The notes beneath the pieces are model-generated. The model searched no databases and was not told where the DNA came from. It was given only the letters and a program-made list of their open reading frames with translations. Of a stretch of DNA of 64,000 nt, positions 9,091 to 16,365 are shown piece by piece. Each line of letters begins with the position of its first letter. Position 1 is the stretch's first letter. The stretch comes from Lewinellaceae bacterium. GTDB lineage: Bacteria > Bacteroidota > Bacteroidia > Chitinophagales > Saprospiraceae. Location of the stretch: NCBI GenBank assembly GCA_020636255.1, contig JACJYE010000006.1, positions 1 to 64,000 of the forward strand. The letters run 5' to 3'. The position numbers and the translations under genes are program-made.

Positions 9091-9648
9091 ATGAAGCGCA
9101 CTATTTTTATGGCACTGCTATTCGTATTCTCCTATAGCGTTGCCAATGCACAGAAAGGGCAGGAACGGACGCCCATGCAAGAGTACGAGCAGGTAAAACC
9201 GAGCTTAGGCCTGTCCAAAAAACAGGAAAAAAAGCTTGAGGCTGTGTACCAGGAGCAGCAAAAAGAATTCGAAGCCATGCAGGCCGAACGAGGAAAAGGG
9301 CGCAAGTCGGATGCCGATGTCCAGGGCAAAAATGGCGAGCGGCCCCAGCCACCTGCTGATGGCCAAAAACCTGAAATGAAGGAGGGCCGCAAGGCGCCTG
9401 CCGATGTCCAGGGCAATGATAGCGAGCGGCCCCAGCCGCCTGCCGATGGCCAAAAACCTGAAATGAAGGAGGGCCGCAAGGCGCCTGCCAATGGTGCAGA
9501 AGGCAACAAGAAGGGTTCTTCCTCCGGTAAGGGAAAAGAAATGCAGGGACAGGGGAAACACGAACAGTTTGAAGCAAAAGTGAAGGAAATCCTGACGGAT
9601 GAACAGTTTAACCAATGGAAAAGCATGACGGTAAAACAAAAGCATTAA
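9091..9648 (+). CDS. Spy/CpxP-like periplasmic protein with internal repeat
   Basis: Secreted 185-aa protein: signal peptide (residues 1-20, ANAQ), then a highly charged helical region (GLSKKQEKKLEAVYQEQQKEF), a low-complexity Pro/Lys/Gly-rich stretch, and a C-terminal helix with an LTxxQ motif (ILTDEQFNQW) typical of Spy/CpxP-type stress chaperones. Residues ~76-133 are two copies of a 29-aa unit (GRKAP...ERPQPPADGQKPEMKE), encoded by an 87-bp direct tandem repeat. It starts 2 bases after the kinase stop and lies between kinase and regulator genes, as an accessory sensor would. The assignment to Spy is by motif and architecture only. Confidence 0.7.
   Translation: MKRTIFMALLFVFSYSVANAQKGQERTPMQEYEQVKPSLGLSKKQEKKLEAVYQEQQKEFEAMQAERGKGRKSDADVQGKNGERPQPPADGQKPEMKEGRKAPADVQGNDSERPQPPADGQKPEMKEGRKAPANGAEGNKKGSSSGKGKEMQGQGKHEQFEAKVKEILTDEQFNQWKSMTVKQKH
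9316..9489 (+). repeat. Two tandem 87-bp direct repeats inside a coding sequence
   Basis: Units 9316-9402 and 9403-9489 both start GATGTCCAGGGC and end GCGCCTGCC, with only a few differences, clustered near the start of the unit. The period of 29 codons keeps the frame. It looks like a recent in-frame duplication and could vary in copy number between strains. Confidence 0.9.
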
Positions 9649-9744
9649 GCGATTGCCGGAACGGCCTGTAACAGGGATGGGGATAGCCTTTTGATAGAGC
9701 AATCATTGGGCTATTCCCATTATCTGTTTATAAATTGCAGCTGT

Positions 9745-10470
9745 ATGAACAATGAAATCAAATGCCTGATCGTCGATGATGAGCCTATGGCGCTCAGCCT
9801 GATCGAAAGATATGTGCTGAAAACCCCCTTTCTGTCGCTGAAGAAAAAATGCGCCAATGCCTTTGAGGCCATCGATTTTTTGTCAGAACACGAAGCCGAC
9901 CTGGTCTTTTTGGATATCCAGATGCCCGAGCTATCGGGCCTGCAATTGTCCAAAGTGTTGCCCGGGCATACGCGTGTTATCTTTACGACTGCCTTTGACC
10001 GATATGCTGTAGAAAGTTACAGAGTGGATGCGCTGGACTATCTGTTGAAGCCATTTAGCTATGAAGAGTTTTTACAGGCAGCCACCAAGGCGCAAAAGTG
10101 GTTCGCCCAGCAACGTGAGGATACAAACCAAACCAAAGATACCCCTAATGATTATTTCTTCATCAAATCGGAATACAAGCAGGTCAAAGTAAAATTTGAT
10201 GAAATTCTATATATTGAGAGCATGAAGGAATACCTGAAAATATGGGTGACGGCCCAAAGCAAGCCCTATCTCACTCTGATGGCCCTCAAGAAAGTAGAAG
10301 AAGAACTGCCTCCGGGCCGGTTTATGCGCATCCACCGTTCTTACATTATTGCGCTCAATAAAATAGATGAAGTGGAAAGGAACCAGGTCATCATCAACGA
10401 TAAGCGGATTGCGGTGTCCGAACCATACCGGCAGGCCTTCCACCAGTTCCTAGATTCGAACTCCCTGTGA
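9745..10470 (+). CDS. LytTR-family response regulator
   Basis: 241-aa regulator. Receiver domain at residues ~4-120 with the acidic pocket DDE (11-13), phospho-acceptor Asp57 (FLDIQMPE), conserved Thr (FTTAF) and Lys (LLKPF). The C-terminal LytTR DNA-binding domain (~140-240) has IEYxES-like ILYIESMKEYLKIW and FMRIHRSYIIALNKI. The ATG at 9745 is chosen over an upstream in-frame TTG/ATG run (to 9691) because the receiver begins right there. It is probably the partner of the LytS-like kinase two genes upstream and may control the operon itself. Confidence 0.93.
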   Translation: MNNEIKCLIVDDEPMALSLIERYVLKTPFLSLKKKCANAFEAIDFLSEHEADLVFLDIQMPELSGLQLSKVLPGHTRVIFTTAFDRYAVESYRVDALDYLLKPFSYEEFLQAATKAQKWFAQQREDTNQTKDTPNDYFFIKSEYKQVKVKFDEILYIESMKEYLKIWVTAQSKPYLTLMALKKVEEELPPGRFMRIHRSYIIALNKIDEVERNQVIINDKRIAVSEPYRQAFHQFLDSNSL

Positions 10471-10484
10471 CAGGTTGCTGCCGG

Positions 10485-10508
10485 AGGATAAAATAGGCCG
10501 TTTATCCT
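10485..10508 (+). terminator. Hairpin after the response-regulator gene
   Basis: AGGATAAA (10485-10492) pairs with TTTATCCT (10501-10508) over an 8-base loop, 15 bases after the stop codon of the last operon gene. The stem is AU-rich and there is no clear U-run, so this is a modest prediction. Confidence 0.35.
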
Positions 10509-10578
10509 TTGAAAAGGGCCATCTGCCTTTTGTTCCTATCGCAGGCCTTTGCATCGTTGATTTAAAAAATACCGGAAT

Positions 10579-11532
10579 ATGAAACAAGTCAATCTTGGGC
10601 CACAGGGCCTTAGCGTGCCGGCAATCGGCCTGGGCTGCATGGGAATGTCCGATTTTTATGGATCCTCTTCGGAAGCTCAAAATCTTTACGTTCTCGGCCG
10701 GGCGGCTGAGATGGGGTGCACGTTCTGGGATACGTCCGACATGTATGGGCCATTTACGAATGAGATATTGCTGTCAAAGGCGCTCAAAGGGCGCCGCAGC
10801 CAAATAACCCTGGCAACCAAATTTGGCGTCTCCCGCGGCGAAGATGGCAGCTGGCAGGGCATTAAAGGAAATGCGGATTATGTAAAGGCTTGTTGCGACG
10901 CCTCGCTGAAACGCCTCGGGACGGATTATATCGACCTCTACTATCAGCACCGGCTCGACCCCAACACACCGATCGAGGAAACGGTAGGCGCTATGGCTGA
11001 GCTCGTGAAAGCCGGAAAGGTACGCTATATCGGCCTGTCTGAAGCAGGCCCGGAAACCATCACCCGCGCTCACAAGATCCACCCCGTAAGCGCACTCCAG
11101 ACCGAGTATTCTTTGTGGACGCGGGACGTCGAGGCCGACATTCTGCCAACGATCCAACGGCTTAACATCGGGTTTGTCGCATACAGCCCACTTGGCCGGG
11201 GCTTTTTATCCGGGGCCATCCGCTCGCGAAACGATCTGAAACCCGGAGACTGGAGGTTGCAGAATCCGCGGTTCTCAGAGGAAGCCATCGCCCGGAACAG
11301 CCGCCTGGCCGCCCTGGTAGCTGAAGTCGCAAAAGAGATTGAAGCCACAGCAGCTCAAGTCGCCCTGGCATGGCTTCTGTCGCGCGATATTCCCCTCGCT
11401 ACGATACCTGGGACACGGAGAACGGAGCGCCTGGAGGAAAACTGGGCGTCGCAGGATATAACTTTACGGCCGGAACACTTGAGCCGCCTTGAGTCCCTTA
11501 TCGGCCAGGGTGTAGCGGGCAATCGGTACTAA
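10579..11532 (+). CDS. Aldo/keto reductase
   Basis: 317-aa NADPH-dependent oxidoreductase with a TIM-barrel fold. The N-terminal VPAIGLGCMGMSDFYG, catalytic Asp/Tyr in WDTSDMYGP, Lys in LATKFG and His in LYYQHRLDPNTPIEETV form the usual D-Y-K-H tetrad. SPLGRGFLSG and IPGTRRTERLEEN bind the cofactor. Closest in appearance to the YakC/AKR13-like group (pyridoxal or general aldehyde reductases). Monocistronic, convergent with the McrB-like gene. Physiological substrate not deducible. Confidence 0.92.
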   Translation: MKQVNLGPQGLSVPAIGLGCMGMSDFYGSSSEAQNLYVLGRAAEMGCTFWDTSDMYGPFTNEILLSKALKGRRSQITLATKFGVSRGEDGSWQGIKGNADYVKACCDASLKRLGTDYIDLYYQHRLDPNTPIEETVGAMAELVKAGKVRYIGLSEAGPETITRAHKIHPVSALQTEYSLWTRDVEADILPTIQRLNIGFVAYSPLGRGFLSGAIRSRNDLKPGDWRLQNPRFSEEAIARNSRLAALVAEVAKEIEATAAQVALAWLLSRDIPLATIPGTRRTERLEENWASQDITLRPEHLSRLESLIGQGVAGNRY

Positions 11533-11582
11533 TCCACTGTATATAGCCCGGCCCTTGCCCGACAAACACGGCCGCCGCGCTC

Positions 11583-13526
11583 CTACCCGTACTTCTTATC
11601 ATATATCCTGATAAAATCCGTTTCCGTCAGCTCTTCCAGCGGGCGCAGTTCGTAGGCGCGGCGCTCCGAGAATTCGCCGGCGAAGGGGTGGCTGAAATCG
11701 GCAAAAACGTCGGTGTTCCTGCCCAGGTGCTTTTCCAGGAGGAAAGCGCTGCCCAGCACCAGGCCGATCTTGCCGTAGTCACTGAAAAAGTACTCTTCCA
11801 GGAGTGGCAGGATATGGTTGCGGAATACCTCTTTGAGGTTGTCGAGCGATTGTATGTTGAGGAAGTAGGCGTGGCCGATACAGTAGTCGCGCCCCAGCAG
11901 CAGTTCGATGCGTTCGTTCATGGCGCGCAGCATGGCAGGCAGGTCGATACCGGCGGCCATAGGGCCTTCTGAGAGCCGCGGAATGAGCTCGGGCCTTGGC
12001 TCCAGAGCGGCGAAAGCAAAGCGCCGCCGAAGCGCGATGTCCAGCGACTCGGCCGAGCGGTCGGCAGTGTTCATGGTGCCGATGATATACAGGTTGGGGG
12101 GTACGGAAAACAGCTCCTTGGAATAGGGCAGCACCACGGTCACGGCCTCCCGGCAGCCGTCCCTTTTGTCCTCTTCCAGCAGGGTGATCAGCTCGCCGAA
12201 AATAGCGGGGATATTGCCCCGGTTGATCTCGTCGATGATGAGCACGTAGCGGTCGCATTGGGAGAGGATATGGCCGGGCACCAGTGGCAGCTCGATGGGT
12301 AGCTCGGGCAGCTCACGTCCCGGGTTGTTGCCGTCTTCTGAGCTGCTCTCCTCCTGTTCTTCCTCGCCATGCATGCGAAATCCGCGCTCGAAGTACTTCA
12401 GGGCCATAAATACCGTCCAGTACAGCCCGGGGTCCTGGTCGCCGATAATGTTGCGCAGGTCGCCGGCCGCTTCCAGTTGCTCGGGCGTGCCGAGCTTCTG
12501 GTACATAAGCTGCAGGTGTTTCTTCTGCACGGCCTGTACGGAGAAAGAAGTGGCCGGCCGCAGCGAGAGATCGCCATAGCGGTGGATGCGGTGCAGAAAA
12601 ATGCGCTTCTGGTTGTCGTCTTCAAAATAGTCGAACTTGCCGCTTTTCAGGTAATCCAGAAAAGCGCCGTACAGCTGGTTGAACTCCATCAGCGGCTGTT
12701 CGCCGGGCTGGTGGCGGTAAACGGCCTCGAGTACGCAGCGCTGGGCATCGCGGCACATGATCTTAAAAATGCCGTCTTCCACGCGATAGTAGACCTGCCC
12801 GCCATCGGTATAGGGTTTGATGCCTTCGACAAAATCCTCGTAGGAAAAGGACTGGTGAAAGGTGACGAAGGCCAGCCTGCCGGTGCGCAGGTATTCGCTG
12901 TAGCGCTGGCGCAGGTCGTGCCGGCTCTCCAGGGCGATCTCGTCGAGCGGCCTGTTTTCCAGTACCGACAGCGCGTAATTGACGGTATTATAGGTCTTGC
13001 CGGCGCCCGGAGGGCCGTAGAGGATGAGGTTCAGAGGCAGGCCCTGCCCACCCGAAGGCCAGTAGTCGCCTTCCGGCTCGTTCACCAGGTCGAGCTGCGC
13101 AATGAGTTGTTCCAGTTCGCGAAACTGGGCATCAGTGGCCACGAAATTGGTGCCCGGAAGGCCGGCGTTGAAGCCGTCGAATACGGGGCCGGCGGGCAGC
13201 AGTTCGCGCGTGATGGGGCGGTTCCAGAGGTTGTAATCTACCCTAAATCGGACGCGCGGGCCGACGTCTGGCGGCGAACTGAAGAATGGCAGTTCCTGCG
13301 GCCCTGCCGGCAGGGGCTGCACGTCGGAAATCACCGTAGCCAGGGCATAACAGCCCGCATCTTTGCCCGCCTGCCAGAGGATGGCCTTATCGCCTTTGCG
13401 TATCTTATCTTTGTGGGCCTTCACAGCGAAGGTGCTCAGCACGCCGGCACGCAAGGCCTCCCGTAAGCGAAAGGTGCGGGAATGAGACTGGAAAAGCCAG
13501 TATTGTATGGCGGGTGTTTCTTCCAT
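11583..13526 (-). CDS. EVE-domain / McrB-type AAA+ GTPase-like protein
   Basis: 647-aa protein with two parts. Residues ~6-150 are an EVE/PUA-like domain (YWLFQSHSRTFRLREALRAG and the KGDKAILWQAGKDAG core), a fold that reads modified bases. Residues ~160-640 form an McrB-type AAA+ motor: Walker A GPPGAGKTYN (~171-180), Walker B VLIIDEINRGNIPAIFGEL (~427-445), and the sensor/NTP-contact IGTMNTADRSAESLD with following arginines (ALRRRFAF). McrB motors work with the McrC nuclease to cut DNA with modified cytosines. Here no mcrC follows: the next gene is convergent aldo/keto reductase. It may act alone, with a distant partner, or be a domesticated remnant. The frame is intact. Confidence 0.88.
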   Translation of the reverse strand: MEETPAIQYWLFQSHSRTFRLREALRAGVLSTFAVKAHKDKIRKGDKAILWQAGKDAGCYALATVISDVQPLPAGPQELPFFSSPPDVGPRVRFRVDYNLWNRPITRELLPAGPVFDGFNAGLPGTNFVATDAQFRELEQLIAQLDLVNEPEGDYWPSGGQGLPLNLILYGPPGAGKTYNTVNYALSVLENRPLDEIALESRHDLRQRYSEYLRTGRLAFVTFHQSFSYEDFVEGIKPYTDGGQVYYRVEDGIFKIMCRDAQRCVLEAVYRHQPGEQPLMEFNQLYGAFLDYLKSGKFDYFEDDNQKRIFLHRIHRYGDLSLRPATSFSVQAVQKKHLQLMYQKLGTPEQLEAAGDLRNIIGDQDPGLYWTVFMALKYFERGFRMHGEEEQEESSSEDGNNPGRELPELPIELPLVPGHILSQCDRYVLIIDEINRGNIPAIFGELITLLEEDKRDGCREAVTVVLPYSKELFSVPPNLYIIGTMNTADRSAESLDIALRRRFAFAALEPRPELIPRLSEGPMAAGIDLPAMLRAMNERIELLLGRDYCIGHAYFLNIQSLDNLKEVFRNHILPLLEEYFFSDYGKIGLVLGSAFLLEKHLGRNTDVFADFSHPFAGEFSERRAYELRPLEELTETDFIRIYDKKYG

Positions 13527-13632
13527 TTGGCCTGGTATACTTTGTGGCTAAATTTATGTATTTTCAGAGAATATCATACCATTTTTGCCATACCGGCATA
13601 GCTTTGCCGGCAATGAAAGTAAAAGAAGCACC

Positions 13633-14127
13633 ATGGAAAATATACGCTATACGATCGAACCGGTAAGCAGCGGTTCCGGCGCTACGATACTGCTGGCGGC
13701 CCTGGTATGCCTGGCCGCATTGGCCGCGCTGTTCGCCCTGATGCGCAGGCCGTCCAGCGGTGATCAGCGCAACCGGCAGATGCTGGGCGCCATGCTACTG
13801 TTCTTCGTCTTGCTGATCGGCAGCGGAACGGCCTTTTTCAGCTGGCTGAATACGCGCAAGATCTCCGACATCGTCATTTACACCGATGCCATAGAGACGC
13901 CTTACGGCAAGGCGCCTTTCGCCAATATCAGGAATGCCTATTTTAAAACCGTAAACCAGCCCTCGATCTTCGACCCCAGCGGCGCCTCGCGGCAAACCCA
14001 GATGCTGGCCATCGAGGAGTTGAACGGCAAGGCCCACCTCCTTTCAGAAGAGAACTACGACATTAAGGATGTATTCGATAAGCTAAAGGCCGCTATAAAG
14101 CAGTGGGAAAAACAGGCAGAGCAGTGA
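13633..14127 (+). CDS. Small two-helix membrane protein, unknown function
   Basis: 164 aa from the ATG at 13633; the frame extends 16 codons upstream to 13585, but that stretch is poor in coding character. Two hydrophobic segments (ATILLAALVCLAALAALFAL, residues ~14-34; MLLFFVLLIGSGTAFFSWL, ~49-68) precede a soluble C-terminal part (IVIYTDAIETPYGKAPFANI) resembling a small beta-sandwich/PH-like sensor region. No family recognised. Divergent from the McrB-like gene, with 106 bases between starts, and followed by the hairpin-repeat cassette. Confidence 0.65.
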   Translation: MENIRYTIEPVSSGSGATILLAALVCLAALAALFALMRRPSSGDQRNRQMLGAMLLFFVLLIGSGTAFFSWLNTRKISDIVIYTDAIETPYGKAPFANIRNAYFKTVNQPSIFDPSGASRQTQMLAIEELNGKAHLLSEENYDIKDVFDKLKAAIKQWEKQAEQ

Positions 14128-14135
14128 ACCCCGTA

Positions 14136-14327
14136 CCCCGTACCTCCGACTTTCTAGTCGGAGTAGAACTTTCTAGTCGGAGTAGAACTTTCTAGTCGGA
14201 GTAGAACTTTCTAGTCGGAGTAGAACTTTCTAGTCGGAGTAGATATGCTAAGCTTGGGTTTTTCCTGCTCCAACCGGAAGGTTGGAGGTACGGGGGCTTC
14301 TCCAACCGGAAGGTTGGAGGTACGGGG
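14136..14327. repeat. Composite hairpin-repeat cassette between convergent genes
   Basis: A 192-bp intergenic structure bounded by a perfect 12-bp inverted repeat, CCCCGTACCTCC (14136-14147) and GGAGGTACGGGG (14316-14327). Just inside the left end is a stem CTCCGACT/AGTCGGAG with TTCT loop (14144-14163), whose right arm is then repeated as five 19-bp tandem units ACTTTCTAGTCGGAGTAGA (14149-14243). At the right end are two stems CTCCAACC/GGTTGGAG with GGAA loop (14268-14287 and 14300-14319), 32 bases apart. It lies between the stops of two convergent genes and may terminate both, or be a mobile repeat cassette. Confidence 0.85.
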
Positions 14328-14341
14328 TAGCTGGTGTGTAC

Positions 14342-14725
14342 TTATCTTATTGAAACACTCCGGCGAAAGACTCCGGTAAAAGAACGGAGCTCGATCTCAT
14401 AGTTGCCGGCGCCATACTGGCTGAAGTCGATCTCGTAGATCGTGTTGACTGGCAATTCAAATACGTCTTCCTTCAAAATAATTTCCCCATCCTGGCGCTT
14501 GACCACGATGTCGCTGAGGTTCATACTCAACCTTTCAAAATCAATATAATAGACCTGATTTTCTGCATCGGCATAGATGGATTCACCTTCATCCAGGTCC
14601 AGCAGGCTGGAATTGCTACCGGTGGAAGCAGTAGCGTAACCGCCGTTGAACGAGGCTGACTGAGCTAGGCAAGTGGCAAGGCCGGCAAACAAAAAGGCTA
14701 GTAGCAAAGAAAATTTCCGCAGCAT
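14342..14725 (-). CDS. Small secreted beta-rich protein, unknown function
   Basis: 127 aa with a clear signal peptide (residues 1-21, ATCLAQS). The mature part is short and beta-rich. Its end (TIYEIDFSQYGAGNYEIELRSFTGVFRRSVSI) looks like the last strands of a T9SS-type sorting or DUF3244-like domain, but it lacks the usual PNP start motif. No enzyme motif. Exported or envelope-associated role inferred from the signal peptide only. A TATATTTG promoter box lies 41 bases upstream. Confidence 0.65.
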   Translation of the reverse strand: MLRKFSLLLAFLFAGLATCLAQSASFNGGYATASTGSNSSLLDLDEGESIYADAENQVYYIDFERLSMNLSDIVVKRQDGEIILKEDVFELPVNTIYEIDFSQYGAGNYEIELRSFTGVFRRSVSIR

Positions 14726-14765
14726 GATCTTGAGAGATTTAATAAAAGTTCACGGGCAACGGCTG

Positions 14766-14797
14766 CAAATATAATTTAAAAATTCCGAGCTGAGAAA
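14766..14797 (-). promoter_or_regulatory. Candidate promoter of the small secreted protein
   Basis: On the minus strand, TATATTTG (14773-14766) matches TAnnTTTG exactly; 20 bases further upstream TTTC (14797-14794) is one mismatch from TTTG. The box ends 40 bases before the ATG at 14725. Confidence 0.55.
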
Positions 14798-14983
14798 GAA
14801 CATTCATTACATAAGTTAAAACTTTTTTGGCGTATGGCCGCATTCCCGCAACTTTGTGATTTTTTTTACACGTGGGCAAAATTTTTCTAAGGAATCCAGC
14901 GTTCCGCGAAATTATTGTTCATTTCACACTAAGCCCTTTTTTTGTTAAGAAAATGTTATCGTTTTACCAACGCTGGTTCTCCC

Positions 14984-15613
14984 CTACCCTTTGCCCACTT
15001 CCATCTCCAGCAGCGTGCGGATGTTACCGTACACTTCGGCGCCTGACCCGAGGAAGCTGCGGGCGTCCCACCACTCGGCCTTTTCGATGTCTTCTTCGGC
15101 TTGTGGGACAAGCACTGTTTGAGTGGTGAACATGCGGTACCAATAGGTCGGTTTCAACACACGCCGGCCCTTATTGTCATGGTAGGTGTGGTAGGTCAGC
15201 CCGATAAAGGGCCCCAGCTCCAGGGCCGAAAGCCCGGTCTCTTCCTCCACCTCCCTCAGGGCTGCGGCTTCGTGGCTTTCGCCTTTATCGACCTTGCCTT
15301 TGGGCAGGTCCCAGTAACCGCGGCGGTAGATGAGCAGGGCCTGGCCTTCGGCATTATACACTACTCCCCCTGCGGCTTCGACGATCCGGTACAGGCTGGA
15401 GAAATCGTTGAACAATTGCTCAGGGGCTTCGCAATAGAGGGTCAGGGAGCCGAAACGGGGGTTCTTCTCCAGCATGTCGATGTAGTTGAGCAGCATCCTG
15501 GGGTTGCCGTGGTAAGGCGCGGCCATAGCTTCCGTGGCCGAAGAAGGTGCTCCGCCGGTTTCTGAAGTATGGGCCAGAAAGAGCGGCGTGCCATTGATGT
15601 AGATTTTGTACAT
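14984..15613 (-). CDS. Nudix hydrolase
   Basis: 209 aa. The Nudix box GKVDKGESHEAAALREVEEETGL (G-x5-E-x7-REVxEExGL, ~residues 124-146) is complete, so it should hydrolyse a nucleoside diphosphate linked to another moiety, with Mg2+ bound by the Glu residues. An N-terminal extension of ~80 residues (MYKIYINGTPLFL...) is common in Bacteroidota homologues. It begins 20 bases from, and divergent to, pyrE; nucleotide housekeeping would be a sensible shared theme. Substrate not predictable. Confidence 0.9.
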   Translation of the reverse strand: MYKIYINGTPLFLAHTSETGGAPSSATEAMAAPYHGNPRMLLNYIDMLEKNPRFGSLTLYCEAPEQLFNDFSSLYRIVEAAGGVVYNAEGQALLIYRRGYWDLPKGKVDKGESHEAAALREVEEETGLSALELGPFIGLTYHTYHDNKGRRVLKPTYWYRMFTTQTVLVPQAEEDIEKAEWWDARSFLGSGAEVYGNIRTLLEMEVGKG

Positions 15614-15616
15614 TTG
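15609..15616 (+). promoter_or_regulatory. TACATTTG box upstream of pyrE
   Basis: An exact TAnnTTTG match 17 bases before the pyrE ATG. It overlaps the start codon of the divergent Nudix gene (CAT at 15611-15613). No TTTG box at the right spacing was found, so support is partial. Confidence 0.4.
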
Positions 15617-15633
15617 CGAAAACCAATTTACTG

Positions 15634-16269
15634 ATGAACATTGCTGCCGAAGTAGCGAAAAGGCTGCTGCAAATTAATGCAATAAAATTGAGCCCGCAAA
15701 AGCCATTCACCTGGGCTTCCGGCCTGCGCTCCCCCATCTATTGCGACAACCGGGTCGTATTGTCATACCCCGGGATCCGCCGTTTCATTATCGACAGTTT
15801 TGCCAGCAAGGCCGAAGCTTTTCAGCCTTTCGGCCTGGTGGCCGGCGTCGCCACGGCCGGTATCGCCCACGGCGTTTTGCTGGCGGAACAGCTTTCGCTG
15901 CCGTTCGTTTATGTGCGCGACAAGGCCAAGGGCCACGGCCGCCAAAACCAGATCGAAGGCGAGGTAAAGGCCGGCGCCAGGGTGCTCGTCATCGAAGACC
16001 TGATCTCCACGGGTGGCAGCTGCCTCAAGGCGGTGGATGCCCTTCGCGAAGCCGGCTGCGAAGTGGCCGGCGTGCTGGCCATCTTCTCCTACGGCTTCCA
16101 ACAGGCTACCGAAGCCTTTCAGGCCGCCCACTGCCCGTTTGACACGCTGAGCCACTACGATGCCCTGATCGAAGTAGCGCTGGCGGAAAACAAGATAGGG
16201 GCTGAAGCCATGGAGGCCCTGCGGCAATGGCGCCTAGGCCCCCAGGCATGGAGCGCAGCATTTGCCTGA
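15634..16269 (+). CDS. pyrE: Orotate phosphoribosyltransferase
   Basis: Converts orotate and PRPP to orotidine monophosphate in pyrimidine synthesis. 211 aa, normal length. The substrate-binding start FTWASGLRSPIYCDNR, the flexible catalytic loop Lys/His region (RDKAKGHGRQNQIEG) and the PRPP-binding motif VLVIEDLISTGGS are all present. Not clustered with other pyr genes. Divergent from the Nudix gene, with a 20-base gap. Confidence 0.96.
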   Translation: MNIAAEVAKRLLQINAIKLSPQKPFTWASGLRSPIYCDNRVVLSYPGIRRFIIDSFASKAEAFQPFGLVAGVATAGIAHGVLLAEQLSLPFVYVRDKAKGHGRQNQIEGEVKAGARVLVIEDLISTGGSCLKAVDALREAGCEVAGVLAIFSYGFQQATEAFQAAHCPFDTLSHYDALIEVALAENKIGAEAMEALRQWRLGPQAWSAAFA

Positions 16270-16330
16270 GCATGAATGCTTTATTACCCAAAATTTTGGC
16301 CGGAAAACATCCCTCAGTACCTTTTATTTT

Positions 16331-16338
16331 TATCTTTG
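16331..16338 (+). promoter_or_regulatory. TATCTTTG box upstream of the M42 peptidase
   Basis: An exact TAnnTTTG match 27 bases before the ATG at 16366. It supports that ATG over the upstream frame opening at 16276. The TTG at 16296-16298 is too far upstream to be its partner. Confidence 0.45.
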
Positions 16339-16365
16339 CCGGTCAATTTGCAAAGCAGACAGGAA

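Noticed and set aside
12369..13466. 365-aa open frame on the plus strand opposite the EVE-McrB gene
   Set aside because: It mirrors the real gene, has no domain or signal, and the minus-strand product shows complete Walker motifs.
14144..14319. CRISPR array
   Set aside because: The repeats are contiguous 19-bp units without unique spacers, and no cas gene is present.
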